From: Lachnospiraceae bacterium
Lineage (GTDB): Bacteria; Bacillota; Clostridia; Lachnospirales; Lachnospiraceae
Direction of reading: 5' to 3'
Assembly: GCA_017621815.1 (NCBI GenBank)
Contig: JAGASK010000045.1
Span: 1-44,321, forward strand
DNA length: 44,321 nucleotides
Position 1 is the stretch's first letter; each line of letters begins with the position of its first letter. Of the stretch, positions 31,642 to 40,496 are shown one piece after another. Position numbers and translations under genes: made by a program. The notes under the pieces were generated by a model. That model made no database searches, was not told the origin of the DNA, and saw nothing but the letters and a program-made list of their open reading frames with translations.

Positions 31642-31644
31642 AAG

Positions 31645-31908
31645 ATGAAGACAAAAGAAGTTAGAAGCTTTGAAGAGGTAGACACAAGCGAATTAAAACA
31701 GCCTATTATATGCGTATACAAGCACCCGGAAGACTACCCGGACAAATGTGTAGCGCGGATATTTGACGGGGCAAGACCGACGAATATAGTAATAACCAGG
31801 AAGACAGTAGAGGAAATCCGGGAAGACATTACAAAGCGCTTCCCGGCTATGCTGCCTTTCGCCCGGTGCAAAGCAGACCCTAAGAGCGTTGTAGAAAGTT
31901 GGATTTAG
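31645..31908 (+). CDS. Hypothetical protein, 87 residues
   Basis: ATG 31645 with GAGGTG about ten bases upstream. The text is TKEVRSFEEVDTSELKQPII then VARIFDGARPTNIVITRKTV and an end with KADPKSVVESWI. Alternating polar/hydrophobic strands suggest a small globular protein. No family recognised. It lies four bases after the frameshifted gene. Confidence 0.7.
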   Translation: MKTKEVRSFEEVDTSELKQPIICVYKHPEDYPDKCVARIFDGARPTNIVITRKTVEEIREDITKRFPAMLPFARCKADPKSVVESWI

Positions 31909-31920
31909 GAGCGTGAGAAA

Positions 31921-32256
31921 ATGGAAGTACCGAAAGAATGGAAGGGAACGCCGGAACAATGGGACAGAGTTATAGAAGCCTTCGGAAACCTGGTAGTAGC
32001 GATACGGGAAGCCTTTAAGCCTATTGTAAAGTCGTTCCAAGAATTATATAGCAGCCTGTACGACGTAACAGCAAACCCGGAATTAAAGCGGCTGATAAAG
32101 AAGGCGAAGCGGCAGCAGTCCATAAGGGACAAGCGGCAGCAGTTGGAAAGAAGCCGACGACGGCAGCAGTTGTTAGAAGCAAATAAAGATAAGTCGAATA
32201 ACTGGAAGCGTCTACATGGATTGCCAGCAGCCAGGGGAAAACGCCGCAAAAAGTAA
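31921..32256 (+). CDS. Hypothetical protein with basic Gln/Arg-rich C-terminus
   Basis: 111 residues. The N-terminal part (GTPEQWDRVIEAFGNLVVAI) is a helical region; the C-terminal half is strongly basic with repeated RQQ units (AKRQQSIRDKRQQLERSRR). These RQQ repeats coincide with three GGCAGCAGT motifs at the DNA level (32111, 32135, 32162). It is the last early gene before a strong terminator. Confidence 0.7.
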   Translation: MEVPKEWKGTPEQWDRVIEAFGNLVVAIREAFKPIVKSFQELYSSLYDVTANPELKRLIKKAKRQQSIRDKRQQLERSRRRQQLLEANKDKSNNWKRLHGLPAARGKRRKK

Positions 32257-32331
32257 TAAAACTATGTGGATAATTCAACGAAAAACAATTGAAACTCTTA
32301 AAACTTTATGGTAATATTATTACACAAACGC

Positions 32332-32384
32332 AAGAAGAATTAGGTAAAGGTAACTATCCCTTTACCTGGTTCTTCTTTTTTGTT
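32332..32384 (+). terminator. Strong terminator between early and late modules
   Basis: A 19-bp stem with two G-T pairs (32332-32350 with 32359-32377), 8-base loop, then TTTTTTG. It closes the early operon about 75 bases after the last gene. A second hairpin GCGCTGC/GCAGCGC (32400-32406, 32419-32425) precedes the HNH gene. Confidence 0.92.
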
Positions 32385-32447
32385 TGTCCTAAACCTCCGG
32401 CGCTGCATGAAATCCAGGGCAGCGCTTGAAAGAAAGAAGGGTAGCAG

Positions 32448-32912
32448 TTGATAAAGAAGTTATGCAGCTATCCGGGCTGCCACAAGGTAGTAGAAGCTGG
32501 GGTTAAGTACTGTAGCAAACACAGGGACACAGACAGGAAGAAGTACAGGGAATACAAACAACAGCGCATGAAGGACGAAGAAGAAGCCAGGCGGCAGCAG
32601 TTTTATAATAGCAAAGCCTGGGAGTTATTCAGAGCAGCCAGGGCAGCAGAGCAATTAGGAATAGACATTTACGAATACTACACGACAGGAAGAATAGTGG
32701 AAGCAGAGAACTACCACCACATACAAGAGATAACGGAAGCCTGGGGGCGAAGGCTGGACGCGGCGAACGTCATAGGACTAAGCGAAGCGAACCATAGGCG
32801 CATACATAAAGAGTATGACCGAAGCTACAAGGCTAAACGCAAAATGCAAATGATTTTATACGCTATGTTAGAACGATTCTATAGGGAGTTCGTTCTTGAC
32901 GGGGGGTTATAA
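32448..32912 (+). CDS. HNH endonuclease next to the packaging genes
   Basis: 154 residues from TTG 32448 with AAGAAGGG upstream. An N-terminal zinc knuckle (CSYPGCHK ... YCSKH) and the HNH core (NYHHIQEITEAW ... DAANVIGLSEANHRRIHKEY) are both present. HNH proteins of this kind lie beside terminase in HK97-like cos phages and help terminase cut cos. It is the first gene of the late module. Confidence 0.88.
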   Translation: MIKKLCSYPGCHKVVEAGVKYCSKHRDTDRKKYREYKQQRMKDEEEARRQQFYNSKAWELFRAARAAEQLGIDIYEYYTTGRIVEAENYHHIQEITEAWGRRLDAANVIGLSEANHRRIHKEYDRSYKAKRKMQMILYAMLERFYREFVLDGGL

Positions 32913-33007
32913 AAGTTTTGAAGCGATTTTTAAAAGTCCCGAGTTCAAGTCGGCGTGAAAAAAAACGGCGATTTTTACTATAGGGGGGTGTCTAAGAAGG
33001 TGGCAGC
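32913..33007. other. Candidate cos region between HNH and terminase small subunit
   Basis: A 95-base non-coding gap with two copies of GCGATTTTTA (32923-32932 and 32968-32977), 45 bases apart, an A-run between them and a G6 run after. In many HNH-containing cos phages the cut site and terminase-binding repeats lie in this gap. Position and repeats are seen; the assignment is inference. Confidence 0.5.
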
Positions 33008-33421
33008 ATGGCAAAAGAAGAAAAGGATAAAGAAAAAAATAAGCCTAAGCCTTGTCCTAAGTGGCTGAATGATACAGCTAAAAAAGAATGGCGCAGAGTG
33101 GCTAAAATCTTAGCAGAAGAAGGAAAGGACTTTACAGACAAGGACTTAAAAGCGTTAGAAGCCTATTGTATCAATTATGCAAAATGGCAGCGGTGCGAAC
33201 AAATCATAGATGAAAAGGGCTACAGTATGCTAGTTGGGGACAACGGCTACGAACAGCAACGACCAGAAGTAAGCATAGCAAACAAAGCGCAGACAGAATT
33301 AAGGGCATGGGCTAAGGAATTGGGACTAACCCCGGCGGCGCGGCAGCGCATGAAGGAAGCCGGGAATATATCGGAAAGCGGTATAGACCCGGAATTAGAC
33401 GGAATGGTAGCGCATGATTAA
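33008..33421 (+). CDS. terS: Terminase small subunit, P27 family
   Basis: 137 residues. A basic start (KEEKDKEKNKPKPCPKWLND) is followed by the P27-type text AKKEWRRVAKILAEEG, a helical region with DLKALEAYCINYAKWQRCEQ, and KELGLTPAARQRM. It recognises the packaging site and loads the large subunit. AAGGTGGCAGC precedes the start. Its end overlaps terL by 8 bases. Confidence 0.9.
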   Translation: MAKEEKDKEKNKPKPCPKWLNDTAKKEWRRVAKILAEEGKDFTDKDLKALEAYCINYAKWQRCEQIIDEKGYSMLVGDNGYEQQRPEVSIANKAQTELRAWAKELGLTPAARQRMKEAGNISESGIDPELDGMVAHD

Positions 33422-35033
33422 AAGGGAATTGCTTTTAGCTGCCTGGTTGGATAAGTTACAAAAGAAATGGGACACAGAAGAATATTATTACGACGTTGAA
33501 GAAGCGGAAAAAATATTTAAGTTCGTGTCGAAGTTGACAAATGATAGAGGGGCAAGCCGAAGCTTTGAGTTATTAGAATTTCAGTTTGAGATTATAACAG
33601 AAATTTTGTGCGTGAAGCGAAGAAGTGACGGCAAGCGTAAACACAGAGAAGCACATATAAACATACCGCGAAAAAATGGTAAATCATTCTTAGCGGCAAT
33701 TATTGTAGTATACCTGTTCTTCTGTCAACGTCATATCTTCGGCGCGCTTTTTATTTTAACGGCGAACACAACAAAGCAAGCCGGGGAATTATACGCAACA
33801 GTAGAACACTTCATAAAGACGAATAAGACTTTACGGCGATACTGTAAGATTACAAGCAGTACAAAGACCATTATAAGAAAAGATAACGGTAATAAGCTTA
33901 TGGTACTTTCTTCGGACGCGGATAACGCGGACAGCTTTAACGATTACGTGGCAGTCCTGGACGAAATACACCAGGCGAAAAACGACGAAATGTACGGAAA
34001 GCTTAGAACGGGACAGGGCGCATGGGACGAACCGTTAATTATGACGATTACAACAGCTTCCAGCGGCGAAGACCCGGCTAACCCGGAAATGCAGCTTTAC
34101 ACAATGGCGAAGAAGATAGAAGCCGGGGAAATGGACGACCCTAGCTTTTATTACAAGATATACGAAGCAGATAAGGATTGCAACGTAGAGGACGAAGCAC
34201 AATGGTATAAATCAAATCCGGCATTAGGCGTATTTAGGAAGCTGGAAGACCTGGCGAACTATGCGAAGCGCATTAGGTTAATGCCACTACAAGAAAATAT
34301 GTTTAGGCGAATGTTCCTTAACCAGCACGTAGCGCTAGACCATGAAAAAGGCGCTATCAATATGGATTTATGGGACGCTTGCACGAAGAAAGTAAACCCG
34401 AAAGACCTAAAGGGCTGGAAATGCTGGGGCGGGCTGGACTTATCCAGCAAAAACGATATTACGGGCTTCGTGCTGGTATTTTACGAAGAAACTACAGGGC
34501 GTTTTATTGTCGTTCCGCACCTGTATACGCCGAAGGAAACCGTAGCATACAGGCAGCATAAGGACAATAACCCTTACGAATACTGGATAAAGAAAGGCGA
34601 TTTAATAGCGCTTGACGGAAAGTATATTAACTTCGACAGATTCTTAGACCATGCTACAGAATTGGACGAAGCTTACAGAATAGAACAAATAGGCTTCGAC
34701 CAATGGGGAAGCCAAACAATCATTAACAGACTGGAAGAACGCTGGGACGTTATACCGCTGGGACAGGGTACTAAGACCATGACACAGGTTATTAACGATT
34801 TTGAAAACCTGTTAGTAGATGAACGAATCATTATAGCAGAAAATGAGTGCTTTAGGTTCATGGCGAAGAACTGTATAGCGGTTTATGACGAAATGTTAGG
34901 CGTGAAATACAGCAAGAAGAAATCGAAATTTAAGATAGACGGTATTATAGCTATGCTTATGGGCTTGCTGCTGTGTATCGAAGAAAACGGAATAGAACAT
35001 TATAACCCGGTTGAATACCTGGACGACCTGTAA
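33414..35033 (+). CDS. terL: Terminase large subunit, Terminase_1/HK97-like
   Basis: 539 residues, the DNA-packaging motor ATPase and nuclease. A Walker A-like RKNGKS in HINIPRKNGKSFLAAI (about 80-95), Walker B in VAVLDEIHQAKND (about 182-194), and RNase H-like nuclease aspartates in GGLDLSSKNDITGF, IGFDQWG and FKIDGIIAML are visible. Length and order are normal for HK97-type phages. Confidence 0.95.
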   Translation: MIKRELLLAAWLDKLQKKWDTEEYYYDVEEAEKIFKFVSKLTNDRGASRSFELLEFQFEIITEILCVKRRSDGKRKHREAHINIPRKNGKSFLAAIIVVYLFFCQRHIFGALFILTANTTKQAGELYATVEHFIKTNKTLRRYCKITSSTKTIIRKDNGNKLMVLSSDADNADSFNDYVAVLDEIHQAKNDEMYGKLRTGQGAWDEPLIMTITTASSGEDPANPEMQLYTMAKKIEAGEMDDPSFYYKIYEADKDCNVEDEAQWYKSNPALGVFRKLEDLANYAKRIRLMPLQENMFRRMFLNQHVALDHEKGAINMDLWDACTKKVNPKDLKGWKCWGGLDLSSKNDITGFVLVFYEETTGRFIVVPHLYTPKETVAYRQHKDNNPYEYWIKKGDLIALDGKYINFDRFLDHATELDEAYRIEQIGFDQWGSQTIINRLEERWDVIPLGQGTKTMTQVINDFENLLVDERIIIAENECFRFMAKNCIAVYDEMLGVKYSKKKSKFKIDGIIAMLMGLLLCIEENGIEHYNPVEYLDDL

Positions 35034-35045
35034 GGAAGGTAAGAA

Positions 35046-35228
35046 ATGCTTAAGAAGATAAAGAAAATTAAGAATTTACGGCTAATAGTCGCGGACACAA
35101 TGTTAGTAGCCGCCCTGGTTATTGCGTTTGCTGTCACATACGACATTAACAGACACGCGGGCTTATACCTGTTAAGCGGGGAAATGTTAATAGCGGCGGT
35201 ATTGCTGGTTAGGAGTGGTAAGAAGTAA
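35046..35228 (+). CDS. Small membrane protein between terminase and portal
   Basis: 60 residues with a basic start (MLKKIKKIKNLR) and two hydrophobic helices (IVADTMLVAALVIAFAVTY, YLLSGEMLIAAVLLV). AAGGAAGG precedes the ATG, and the stop TAA shares its last A with the portal ATG (TAATG). Small membrane ORFs at this place occur in related phages; function unknown. Confidence 0.72.
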   Translation: MLKKIKKIKNLRLIVADTMLVAALVIAFAVTYDINRHAGLYLLSGEMLIAAVLLVRSGKK

Positions 35229-36466
35229 TGCTTTTAGACTTTTTGGAAAAAAGGGAAGAAACCATAGACACAACAGAGTTAACAGACGAAGAAAAGCTAT
35301 TTTTAAAGGTGTTCGGGATTGAAGAAAACCAGCCCGTAGCAGCTATGCGGGAAATTACATACTTCACTTGCATTAAGAAGATAGCAGAAGCAGTAGCGAA
35401 AACGCCGCTTTACCTGGTACAAGATACGGAAAACGGCATAAGAAGGGCAACAGAAGACCCGTTAAATGAGTTGTTGAGCCTTAGACCTAATCCGTATATG
35501 ACGGCTGTAGACTTTTGGAAGGCAATAGAAGCGACCCGGCAGCATGACGGCATAAGCGCAGCAGTCAAACAGTACGGAAGAAAAGGGGAATTGCTGGCGC
35601 TGTACCCTTGCACTATCGAAGGAATGACGATAGACGACGCGGGGTTGCTCAAATCGAAGCTTAGAAACAAGATTTTAATAGAATACCGGGTAACGGGCAG
35701 CAGCACAACAGATTACGGCTTTTATGAAGATTTGCTTATATTTAAGGGTTTCACAATGGACGGAATCAATACGAAGCCAGTACGGGAACTTGTGAAAAGC
35801 ACAATAGAAGGGCAGATAAAAGCGCAGAATTACTTAAATAACCTGTACGACAACGGGTTAACTAACAAAATGGTAGTACAGCTTACGTCAGATATTAAGG
35901 ACGAAAAAGAGTTAGGGAAGATACAAGCGAAATTCGGGCGACTTTACAGCAAGGGGAAACGTATTTTTACAGTCCCGGCGGGATTCAGCGTACAGCCTGT
36001 TAATTTGTCCCTGGCAGACGCGCAGTACGAACAGATTAGAAGAATGTCAATAAGTCAGATTGCGGCATTGTTCGGGGTTAAAATGCACCAGCTAAACGAC
36101 CTTAAAGACACGAATAACAATTCGTTAGAGCAGCAGCAGTTAAACTTTTTGGTAGATACGCTATTGATTTTGTACGAATCAATAGAACAGGAAGTAACAT
36201 GGAGTGCATTAACCAAAGAAAAAAGAGCAGAAGGCTACAAAGCCCGGTTTAATACTAACGTAATTCTAAGGACAGACGCTAAGACCCAGCAAGAAATATT
36301 ATGCGGCTATACGGCTGCTGGTATTTACAAGCCGAACGAATCACGATTAGAACTACAGCGCGAAAAAGTGCCGGAAGGCGACGAACTGATAGTAAACGCC
36401 GGAGTTTTGAAGTTAAAGGATATAGGGAAAAACACAGAAGGGAGCGCGAACAATGCCACAGAATGA
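35228..36466 (+). CDS. Portal protein, HK97 family
   Basis: 412 residues. The portal forms the dodecameric ring at the packaging vertex. Typical text: YFTCIKKIAEAVAKTPLYLV, LRPNPYMTAVDFWKAIEATR, and the C-terminal RRMSISQIAALFGVKMHQLN with NNSLEQQQLNFLVDTLL. It starts in a TAATG overlap and its last 14 bases overlap the protease gene. Confidence 0.94.
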   Translation: MLLDFLEKREETIDTTELTDEEKLFLKVFGIEENQPVAAMREITYFTCIKKIAEAVAKTPLYLVQDTENGIRRATEDPLNELLSLRPNPYMTAVDFWKAIEATRQHDGISAAVKQYGRKGELLALYPCTIEGMTIDDAGLLKSKLRNKILIEYRVTGSSTTDYGFYEDLLIFKGFTMDGINTKPVRELVKSTIEGQIKAQNYLNNLYDNGLTNKMVVQLTSDIKDEKELGKIQAKFGRLYSKGKRIFTVPAGFSVQPVNLSLADAQYEQIRRMSISQIAALFGVKMHQLNDLKDTNNNSLEQQQLNFLVDTLLILYESIEQEVTWSALTKEKRAEGYKARFNTNVILRTDAKTQQEILCGYTAAGIYKPNESRLELQREKVPEGDELIVNAGVLKLKDIGKNTEGSANNATE

Positions 36467-37130
36467 AAAAGCGGAAGGACGAAGCCCGGAAATCCGTAAT
36501 TATTACAGGAATTACCAGGGAATAGCCTTAGAGGTACGAAAGGCAGCAGAAGGCGAAAGCAATACTATAGGCGGTTACGCCGTTAAGTATAATACGCCTG
36601 TACTGATTGTAGACCGCTGGGGCGACAAGTACTTAGAAGAAATCGCGGCGGGCTGCTTTGATGAAAGCTTAAGCAGATGTAAAGAAGCGGGAAAAGAAAT
36701 TAAAGCCTTGTGGAATCACGACGCAAGCAGACCATTAGGCAGCACAAAGACCGATACTTTACGCTTTAATACGGCAGATACTACGGGGTTAGCGTATGAT
36801 ATTGATTTACCTAACAATACCTGGGGAAATGATGTAAAGGAAAGCGTAAGACGTGGCGACGTGGACGGTAGCAGCTTCGGCTTTATCTGCCAGGAAGATA
36901 GATGGAGCAAGGTAGAGTACGAAGGCGAACAGATTTACAAAAGAAGCGTAGTAAAAGCGGAATTACTGGAAGTCAGCCCTTGCACCTTCCCGGCTTATGA
37001 CAGTTCGGAAATTAGCTGTAGAAGCTTTGAGAAGGTAAAGGAAGAAGCAAAAGAAGAAATCAGATTAGAGAGATTGAGAACAGAAGCCCGGCTTATGCAG
37101 CTTAGGGAAGAAAACGAAAAGGAGTTTTAA
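36453..37130 (+). CDS. Prohead protease, HK97/U35 family
   Basis: 225 residues. Characteristic text: IGGYAVKYNTPVLIVDRWGD, KEIKALWNHDASRPLGST (catalytic His), and GDVDGSSFGFICQEDRW with the nucleophile Ser. It cleaves the capsid delta-domain after prohead assembly. The C-terminal charged helix with EEAKEEIRLERLRTEARL may be a scaffold-like tail. Four bases separate it from the capsid gene. Confidence 0.93.
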   Translation: MPQNEKAEGRSPEIRNYYRNYQGIALEVRKAAEGESNTIGGYAVKYNTPVLIVDRWGDKYLEEIAAGCFDESLSRCKEAGKEIKALWNHDASRPLGSTKTDTLRFNTADTTGLAYDIDLPNNTWGNDVKESVRRGDVDGSSFGFICQEDRWSKVEYEGEQIYKRSVVKAELLEVSPCTFPAYDSSEISCRSFEKVKEEAKEEIRLERLRTEARLMQLREENEKEF

Positions 37131-37133
37131 GAA

Positions 37134-38243
37134 ATGACAGTACAGGAAATCAGAGAGTTAATCGGAAAGAAGACAGAGGAAATTAACGGCTACCTGGAAA
37201 GCCGCGACGCAGATAAGGCAGAAGCGGCATTAGAGGAAAAGAGAAAATTACAGAAGCTTTTAGCGGTAAGAGAAGCCGAAGACGAAGAAGAAGCCCAGGA
37301 GTTGAGAGGACAGAAGCGCAAGAAAGAAGAAAAGCGCACCGTAGCAGCTACTAACGAGTTAAGAGCAGCCGTAAAATATGCGCTTAAGGGCGCTGGTTCT
37401 CTTACAGAAGAAGAAAGAGCAGCCGTAAACATTGACAATAACGCCGCTATTTTGCCGGAGCAGTTCGTTAACGACATCCAGGTATTGCGCGAAGGCTTCC
37501 CTAGCCTTAAGGAACATTGTCATATTGTCCGCGCTACTTCTAATCATGGTAAAATGCCTTTCGCAAGAATCGGCGGAAAGAAGCTTACTAAGTATAAATC
37601 CGGCACAAAGTTAACCGGGGAAGCAGCAAATACGGAAGATATTACTTACAATATCGAAAACTACGGCGCTTTAGTGCCTATCGCAAACGACTTACAGGAA
37701 GACGAAGCCGTAAATATCGTCCAGGACGTTATTAAGCCGGATTTTGCAGAAGCTGGCGTTAACAGCGAAAACGAAGAAATTTTAGAGATTGTGGAAGCAA
37801 ACGCGGTAGATAAATCTACAGGCGTTACCGACTGGCGCGGCGTTAAGAAAGTAATCGACGGCGTATTACCTACACTTCGCGCGAAGACTGTGGTTATTAC
37901 AAACCTTACAGGCTATGTATACTTGCAGTCCCAGGAAGATAAGAACGGAAGAAACCTGGAATTAGTTAAGACTGTGAACGGTAAAGACTACTTCCAGAAT
38001 AAGCAGCTTATTACTTTGAGTGATGAAGCAATCACAGCAGCTAAAGAAGGCGCGGTAGTCTTCTATGTGGTTAACCTTTACGCCCTGGTTAAATTCTTTG
38101 AAAGAAAGGGCTACACCGTTTCTACAGATAAATCTGTATTCTTTGAATCGGACGAACTGGCGCTTAAGGTACAGGAACGCTTTGACTGTGAGAAATTGGA
38201 CGACAGGGCAGACTTCAAGGTAGAATTTACCCCGGCTGCCTAA
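37134..38243 (+). CDS. Major capsid protein, HK97 fold
   Basis: 369 residues. An N-terminal delta-domain-like coiled coil (about 1-75, EIRELIGKKTEEINGYLESR) should be removed by the protease. The mature part has the HK97 pattern: ALVPIANDLQEDEAVNIVQD, VITNLTGYVYLQSQEDKNGR and a C-terminal VQERFDCEKLDDRADFKVEF. Codon choice is closer to the host's frequent codons than in neighbouring phage genes, fitting high expression. TAAGAAATG sets the start. Confidence 0.93.
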   Translation: MTVQEIRELIGKKTEEINGYLESRDADKAEAALEEKRKLQKLLAVREAEDEEEAQELRGQKRKKEEKRTVAATNELRAAVKYALKGAGSLTEEERAAVNIDNNAAILPEQFVNDIQVLREGFPSLKEHCHIVRATSNHGKMPFARIGGKKLTKYKSGTKLTGEAANTEDITYNIENYGALVPIANDLQEDEAVNIVQDVIKPDFAEAGVNSENEEILEIVEANAVDKSTGVTDWRGVKKVIDGVLPTLRAKTVVITNLTGYVYLQSQEDKNGRNLELVKTVNGKDYFQNKQLITLSDEAITAAKEGAVVFYVVNLYALVKFFERKGYTVSTDKSVFFESDELALKVQERFDCEKLDDRADFKVEFTPAA

Positions 38244-38267
38244 TGAGTTCCCGGAAGGGGTGGAATA

Positions 38268-38585
38268 ATGGCAGATGAAGTACTTACGCTTGAACAGGCG
38301 AAAAGCTACTTGCGGGTAAGCTATGACGAAGACGACGAAGAAATAAAAGGACTGATTTTGACGGCGGAAGCCTATATAGACAGTTGCGTAGGAACTGCCT
38401 ATAAAGACCCGGCGAATTATGAAAGTACCGAAGAATACGAAAAAGGGCGGAGAATCGCCGCCCTTCTTCAAAAGAAGATTGTTAGCGATATGTACGAAGT
38501 ACGCGCTACGACAATTAGTAGCAGCACAAAGACGGACAATATCACAAAGACCATATTAGACAAGCTGGCGAATGTGGGGGCGTGA
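38268..38585 (+). CDS. Head-tail connector (Gp6-like)
   Basis: 105 residues: LTLEQAKSYLRVSYDEDDEE and IKGLILTAEAYIDSCVGTAY are the standard start of the DNA-packaging/gp6 connector family. GGAAGGGGTGG precedes the ATG. It joins the portal to the head-closure protein. The end runs to the closure protein's ribosome binding site. Confidence 0.88.
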   Translation: MADEVLTLEQAKSYLRVSYDEDDEEIKGLILTAEAYIDSCVGTAYKDPANYESTEEYEKGRRIAALLQKKIVSDMYEVRATTISSSTKTDNITKTILDKLANVGA

Positions 38586-38587
38586 TT

Positions 38588-38893
38588 ATGTATTTAATGA
38601 TTCAGAAGCGGAAGAAGACCGTAGAAAAGGGAAGACCTGTAGAAATATGGGAAGACTACTTTAAATGCTGGTGCGAAGTAAAAAGCTTGTACGGAAAGGA
38701 ACTTTATAGCGCCCTGGAAGCGAAGTTAGAAAATGTAGTAAATTTTGAAACGCGCTTTTGCGGTAAGCTGGAAGCCCTTAATACGAAGGAATACCGGGTT
38801 AAATGGGGCGAAAGGGTGTTTAATGTTATCGCGGTGGACTACGGCAAATACAACCATAGAAAAGTAGTGATAAAGGCACAGGAAGTAGTATGA
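38588..38893 (+). CDS. Head closure protein (head-tail adaptor)
   Basis: ATG 38588, seven bases after GGGGG, is favoured over an upstream GTG at 38582; 101 residues. RKKTVEKGRPVEIWEDYFKC, WCEVKSLYGKELYSA and EYRVKWGERVFNVIAVDYGK fit the SPP1 gp16/HK97-type closure family. It overlaps the next gene by ATGA. Confidence 0.85.
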   Translation: MYLMIQKRKKTVEKGRPVEIWEDYFKCWCEVKSLYGKELYSALEAKLENVVNFETRFCGKLEALNTKEYRVKWGERVFNVIAVDYGKYNHRKVVIKAQEVV

Positions 38894-39357
38894 GTTTTAA
38901 TATCACTATGCGTTTTGAAGGGCTGGAAGAAACGTACAGGGAAATACAGAAATTAAGCACCGAAGCAGAATTAAAGGAACTTAACAAAAAGATAGTGAAA
39001 AAAGCCGGGGAAATCGCCCAGGAAGAAGCAAAAGGACAGATTAAGAAGAAGGCGTATAGCGAAAATCCTATGAAGTCCGGCAGAAAAGGCAGCAGAACCG
39101 GGCAACACGCGGCGGATAACGTACCGAAGAAAGCGGCAACGCAAAGCGGCAATTATGGCGAAGTGATAGGCTGGGAAGTGTCCGATACGTCCCCGTTCTT
39201 CTACATGAAGTTCCATGAATGGGGTACAAGCGGAAATCCGCCTATGCACAAAGAAAAGAAGTTTATGTTAGAAGCAGCAAGGGTTACATATCCGCAGCTT
39301 AAGCAGATTGCAGAAGAAGAATACGAAAAGGTATTAAAGGAAAAGTTAGGGGGTTAG
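38890..39357 (+). CDS. HK97 gp10-like neck/tail component
   Basis: 155 residues. RFEGLEETYREIQKLSTEAE, a central basic region and FYMKFHEWGTSGNPPMHKEK (the YxxFxExGT motif typical for gp10) identify the family. It acts at the head-tail joint. It overlaps the closure gene by four bases and ends two bases before the next gene. Confidence 0.88.
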   Translation: MSFNITMRFEGLEETYREIQKLSTEAELKELNKKIVKKAGEIAQEEAKGQIKKKAYSENPMKSGRKGSRTGQHAADNVPKKAATQSGNYGEVIGWEVSDTSPFFYMKFHEWGTSGNPPMHKEKKFMLEAARVTYPQLKQIAEEEYEKVLKEKLGG

Positions 39358-39359
39358 AT

Positions 39360-39776
39360 ATGGCGGTTTTAAGTGAATTGGAGTTAGAACAGCTTGAAAA
39401 GGTTGTAGAAAGCTACCCTAATAACGAAGACCTGGACTTAACGGCGTTTATTGCGGAAGTAATCGGGATAACCGGGGTACATACGGAAGAAGGCTGGTAT
39501 AACCAGGATATAAACGAAACGCACATAACCTTTTATTTTATGAGCGACGAAGAAATAGATTTTAGCGAAGATACCAACGAAAACGAAGAATACTATATAC
39601 AGGTTGATATATGGAGTAAAGAAGACTGCTTTAGACTGAAAAAGAAGGTTAAAAAGCTGCTTAAGAAGGCTGGTTTTACCTATTTTGCGGGTAACGACCA
39701 ATACGAAGCAGATACCGGGATTTATCACAAAGCAGCCCGCTTTTACTTCGTTATGAATGTGGAAGGAGTTAATTAA
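39360..39776 (+). CDS. Tail completion / terminator protein-like
   Basis: 138 residues, acidic. HITFYFMSDEEIDFSEDTNE, YYIQVDIWSKEDCFRLKKKV and GIYHKAARFYFVMNVEG resemble the DUF3168/gp17-type tail completion fold (strand, helix, strand and an RF/Y end). GGGGGTTAG precedes the start. Position between gp10 and the tail tube supports it. Confidence 0.78.
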   Translation: MAVLSELELEQLEKVVESYPNNEDLDLTAFIAEVIGITGVHTEEGWYNQDINETHITFYFMSDEEIDFSEDTNENEEYYIQVDIWSKEDCFRLKKKVKKLLKKAGFTYFAGNDQYEADTGIYHKAARFYFVMNVEGVN

Positions 39777-39778
39777 GA

Positions 39779-40444
39779 ATGGCAGCAGTACAGGAAAACA
39801 AAGAAACGATTGTTAGAAGTCGTTTGGTAGGCTTAAAGGATATTTGCGTAGCAGAGGTTACGACCAATGACGAAGACGTATACGCGGCAGAAGTCCCGGT
39901 AAGACTTGCTAAGGCGATTGCAGCAACGGTAAAAGATACTTTCAGCGTAGAATATACCTACAGCGACGACGAAGTAGAAGATACCGTAGAAACATACGAA
40001 AAGACAGAAATCGAAATCGAGGTTAACAGATTAGCGCCGGGCGATTATGCGTTATTGTTCGATACGCTTTATAAATACGGCTTCCTGGTAAAAGCGGAAG
40101 GCGATAAGGCGAAGGAAGTAGCGTTAGGCTTCCGCGCGAAACAGGGTAACGGTAAGTACGAATTTTGCTGGTATTATTGCGGAAAGGCAGAACACCCGGA
40201 CGTTACATACGAAACCGTTAAGGACAAAAAGACCGCACAGACCCTTAAAATTACCTTCACTTTCTACGCAAGAAAGAAAGAAGATATTATCGACGGGGAA
40301 AGAAAGAAGCTTTACGCGATTATCGTAGATGAAAGTAACTTGCTGGAAGAACATACTACAGCAAAGGAAGCTATCGCGGAATGGTTCAGCGCAGTACAGG
40401 AGTATACACCTGTACCCGAAACAGAAGAAGAAACAGGGCAGTAA
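39779..40444 (+). CDS. Major tail tube protein (phi13 type)
   Basis: 221 residues. RSRLVGLKDICVAEVTTNDE, VEYTYSDDEVEDTVETYEKT, EVALGFRAKQGNGKYEFCWY and LKITFTFYARKKED are characteristic of phi13-family tail proteins. It polymerises into the tail tube. GGAAGGAG precedes the ATG. A long palindrome follows its stop. Confidence 0.9.
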   Translation: MAAVQENKETIVRSRLVGLKDICVAEVTTNDEDVYAAEVPVRLAKAIAATVKDTFSVEYTYSDDEVEDTVETYEKTEIEIEVNRLAPGDYALLFDTLYKYGFLVKAEGDKAKEVALGFRAKQGNGKYEFCWYYCGKAEHPDVTYETVKDKKTAQTLKITFTFYARKKEDIIDGERKKLYAIIVDESNLLEEHTTAKEAIAEWFSAVQEYTPVPETEEETGQ

Positions 40445-40454
40445 TAAACTCATG

Positions 40455-40479
40455 TAGGGTGTCAGATTCTGACACCCTA
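40455..40479. promoter_or_regulatory. Palindrome with GTGTCAG-N3-CTGACAC arms, copy after tail tube gene
   Basis: An 11-bp perfect inverted repeat around ATT (40455-40465 with 40469-40479); the inner 17 bases match the parB copy at 31082-31098 in both arms. No U-run follows. As RNA it may reduce expression of downstream genes relative to the tail tube; as DNA it may be a protein site. Confidence 0.6.
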
Positions 40480-40496
40480 TAAGAAAGGGCGATAAT

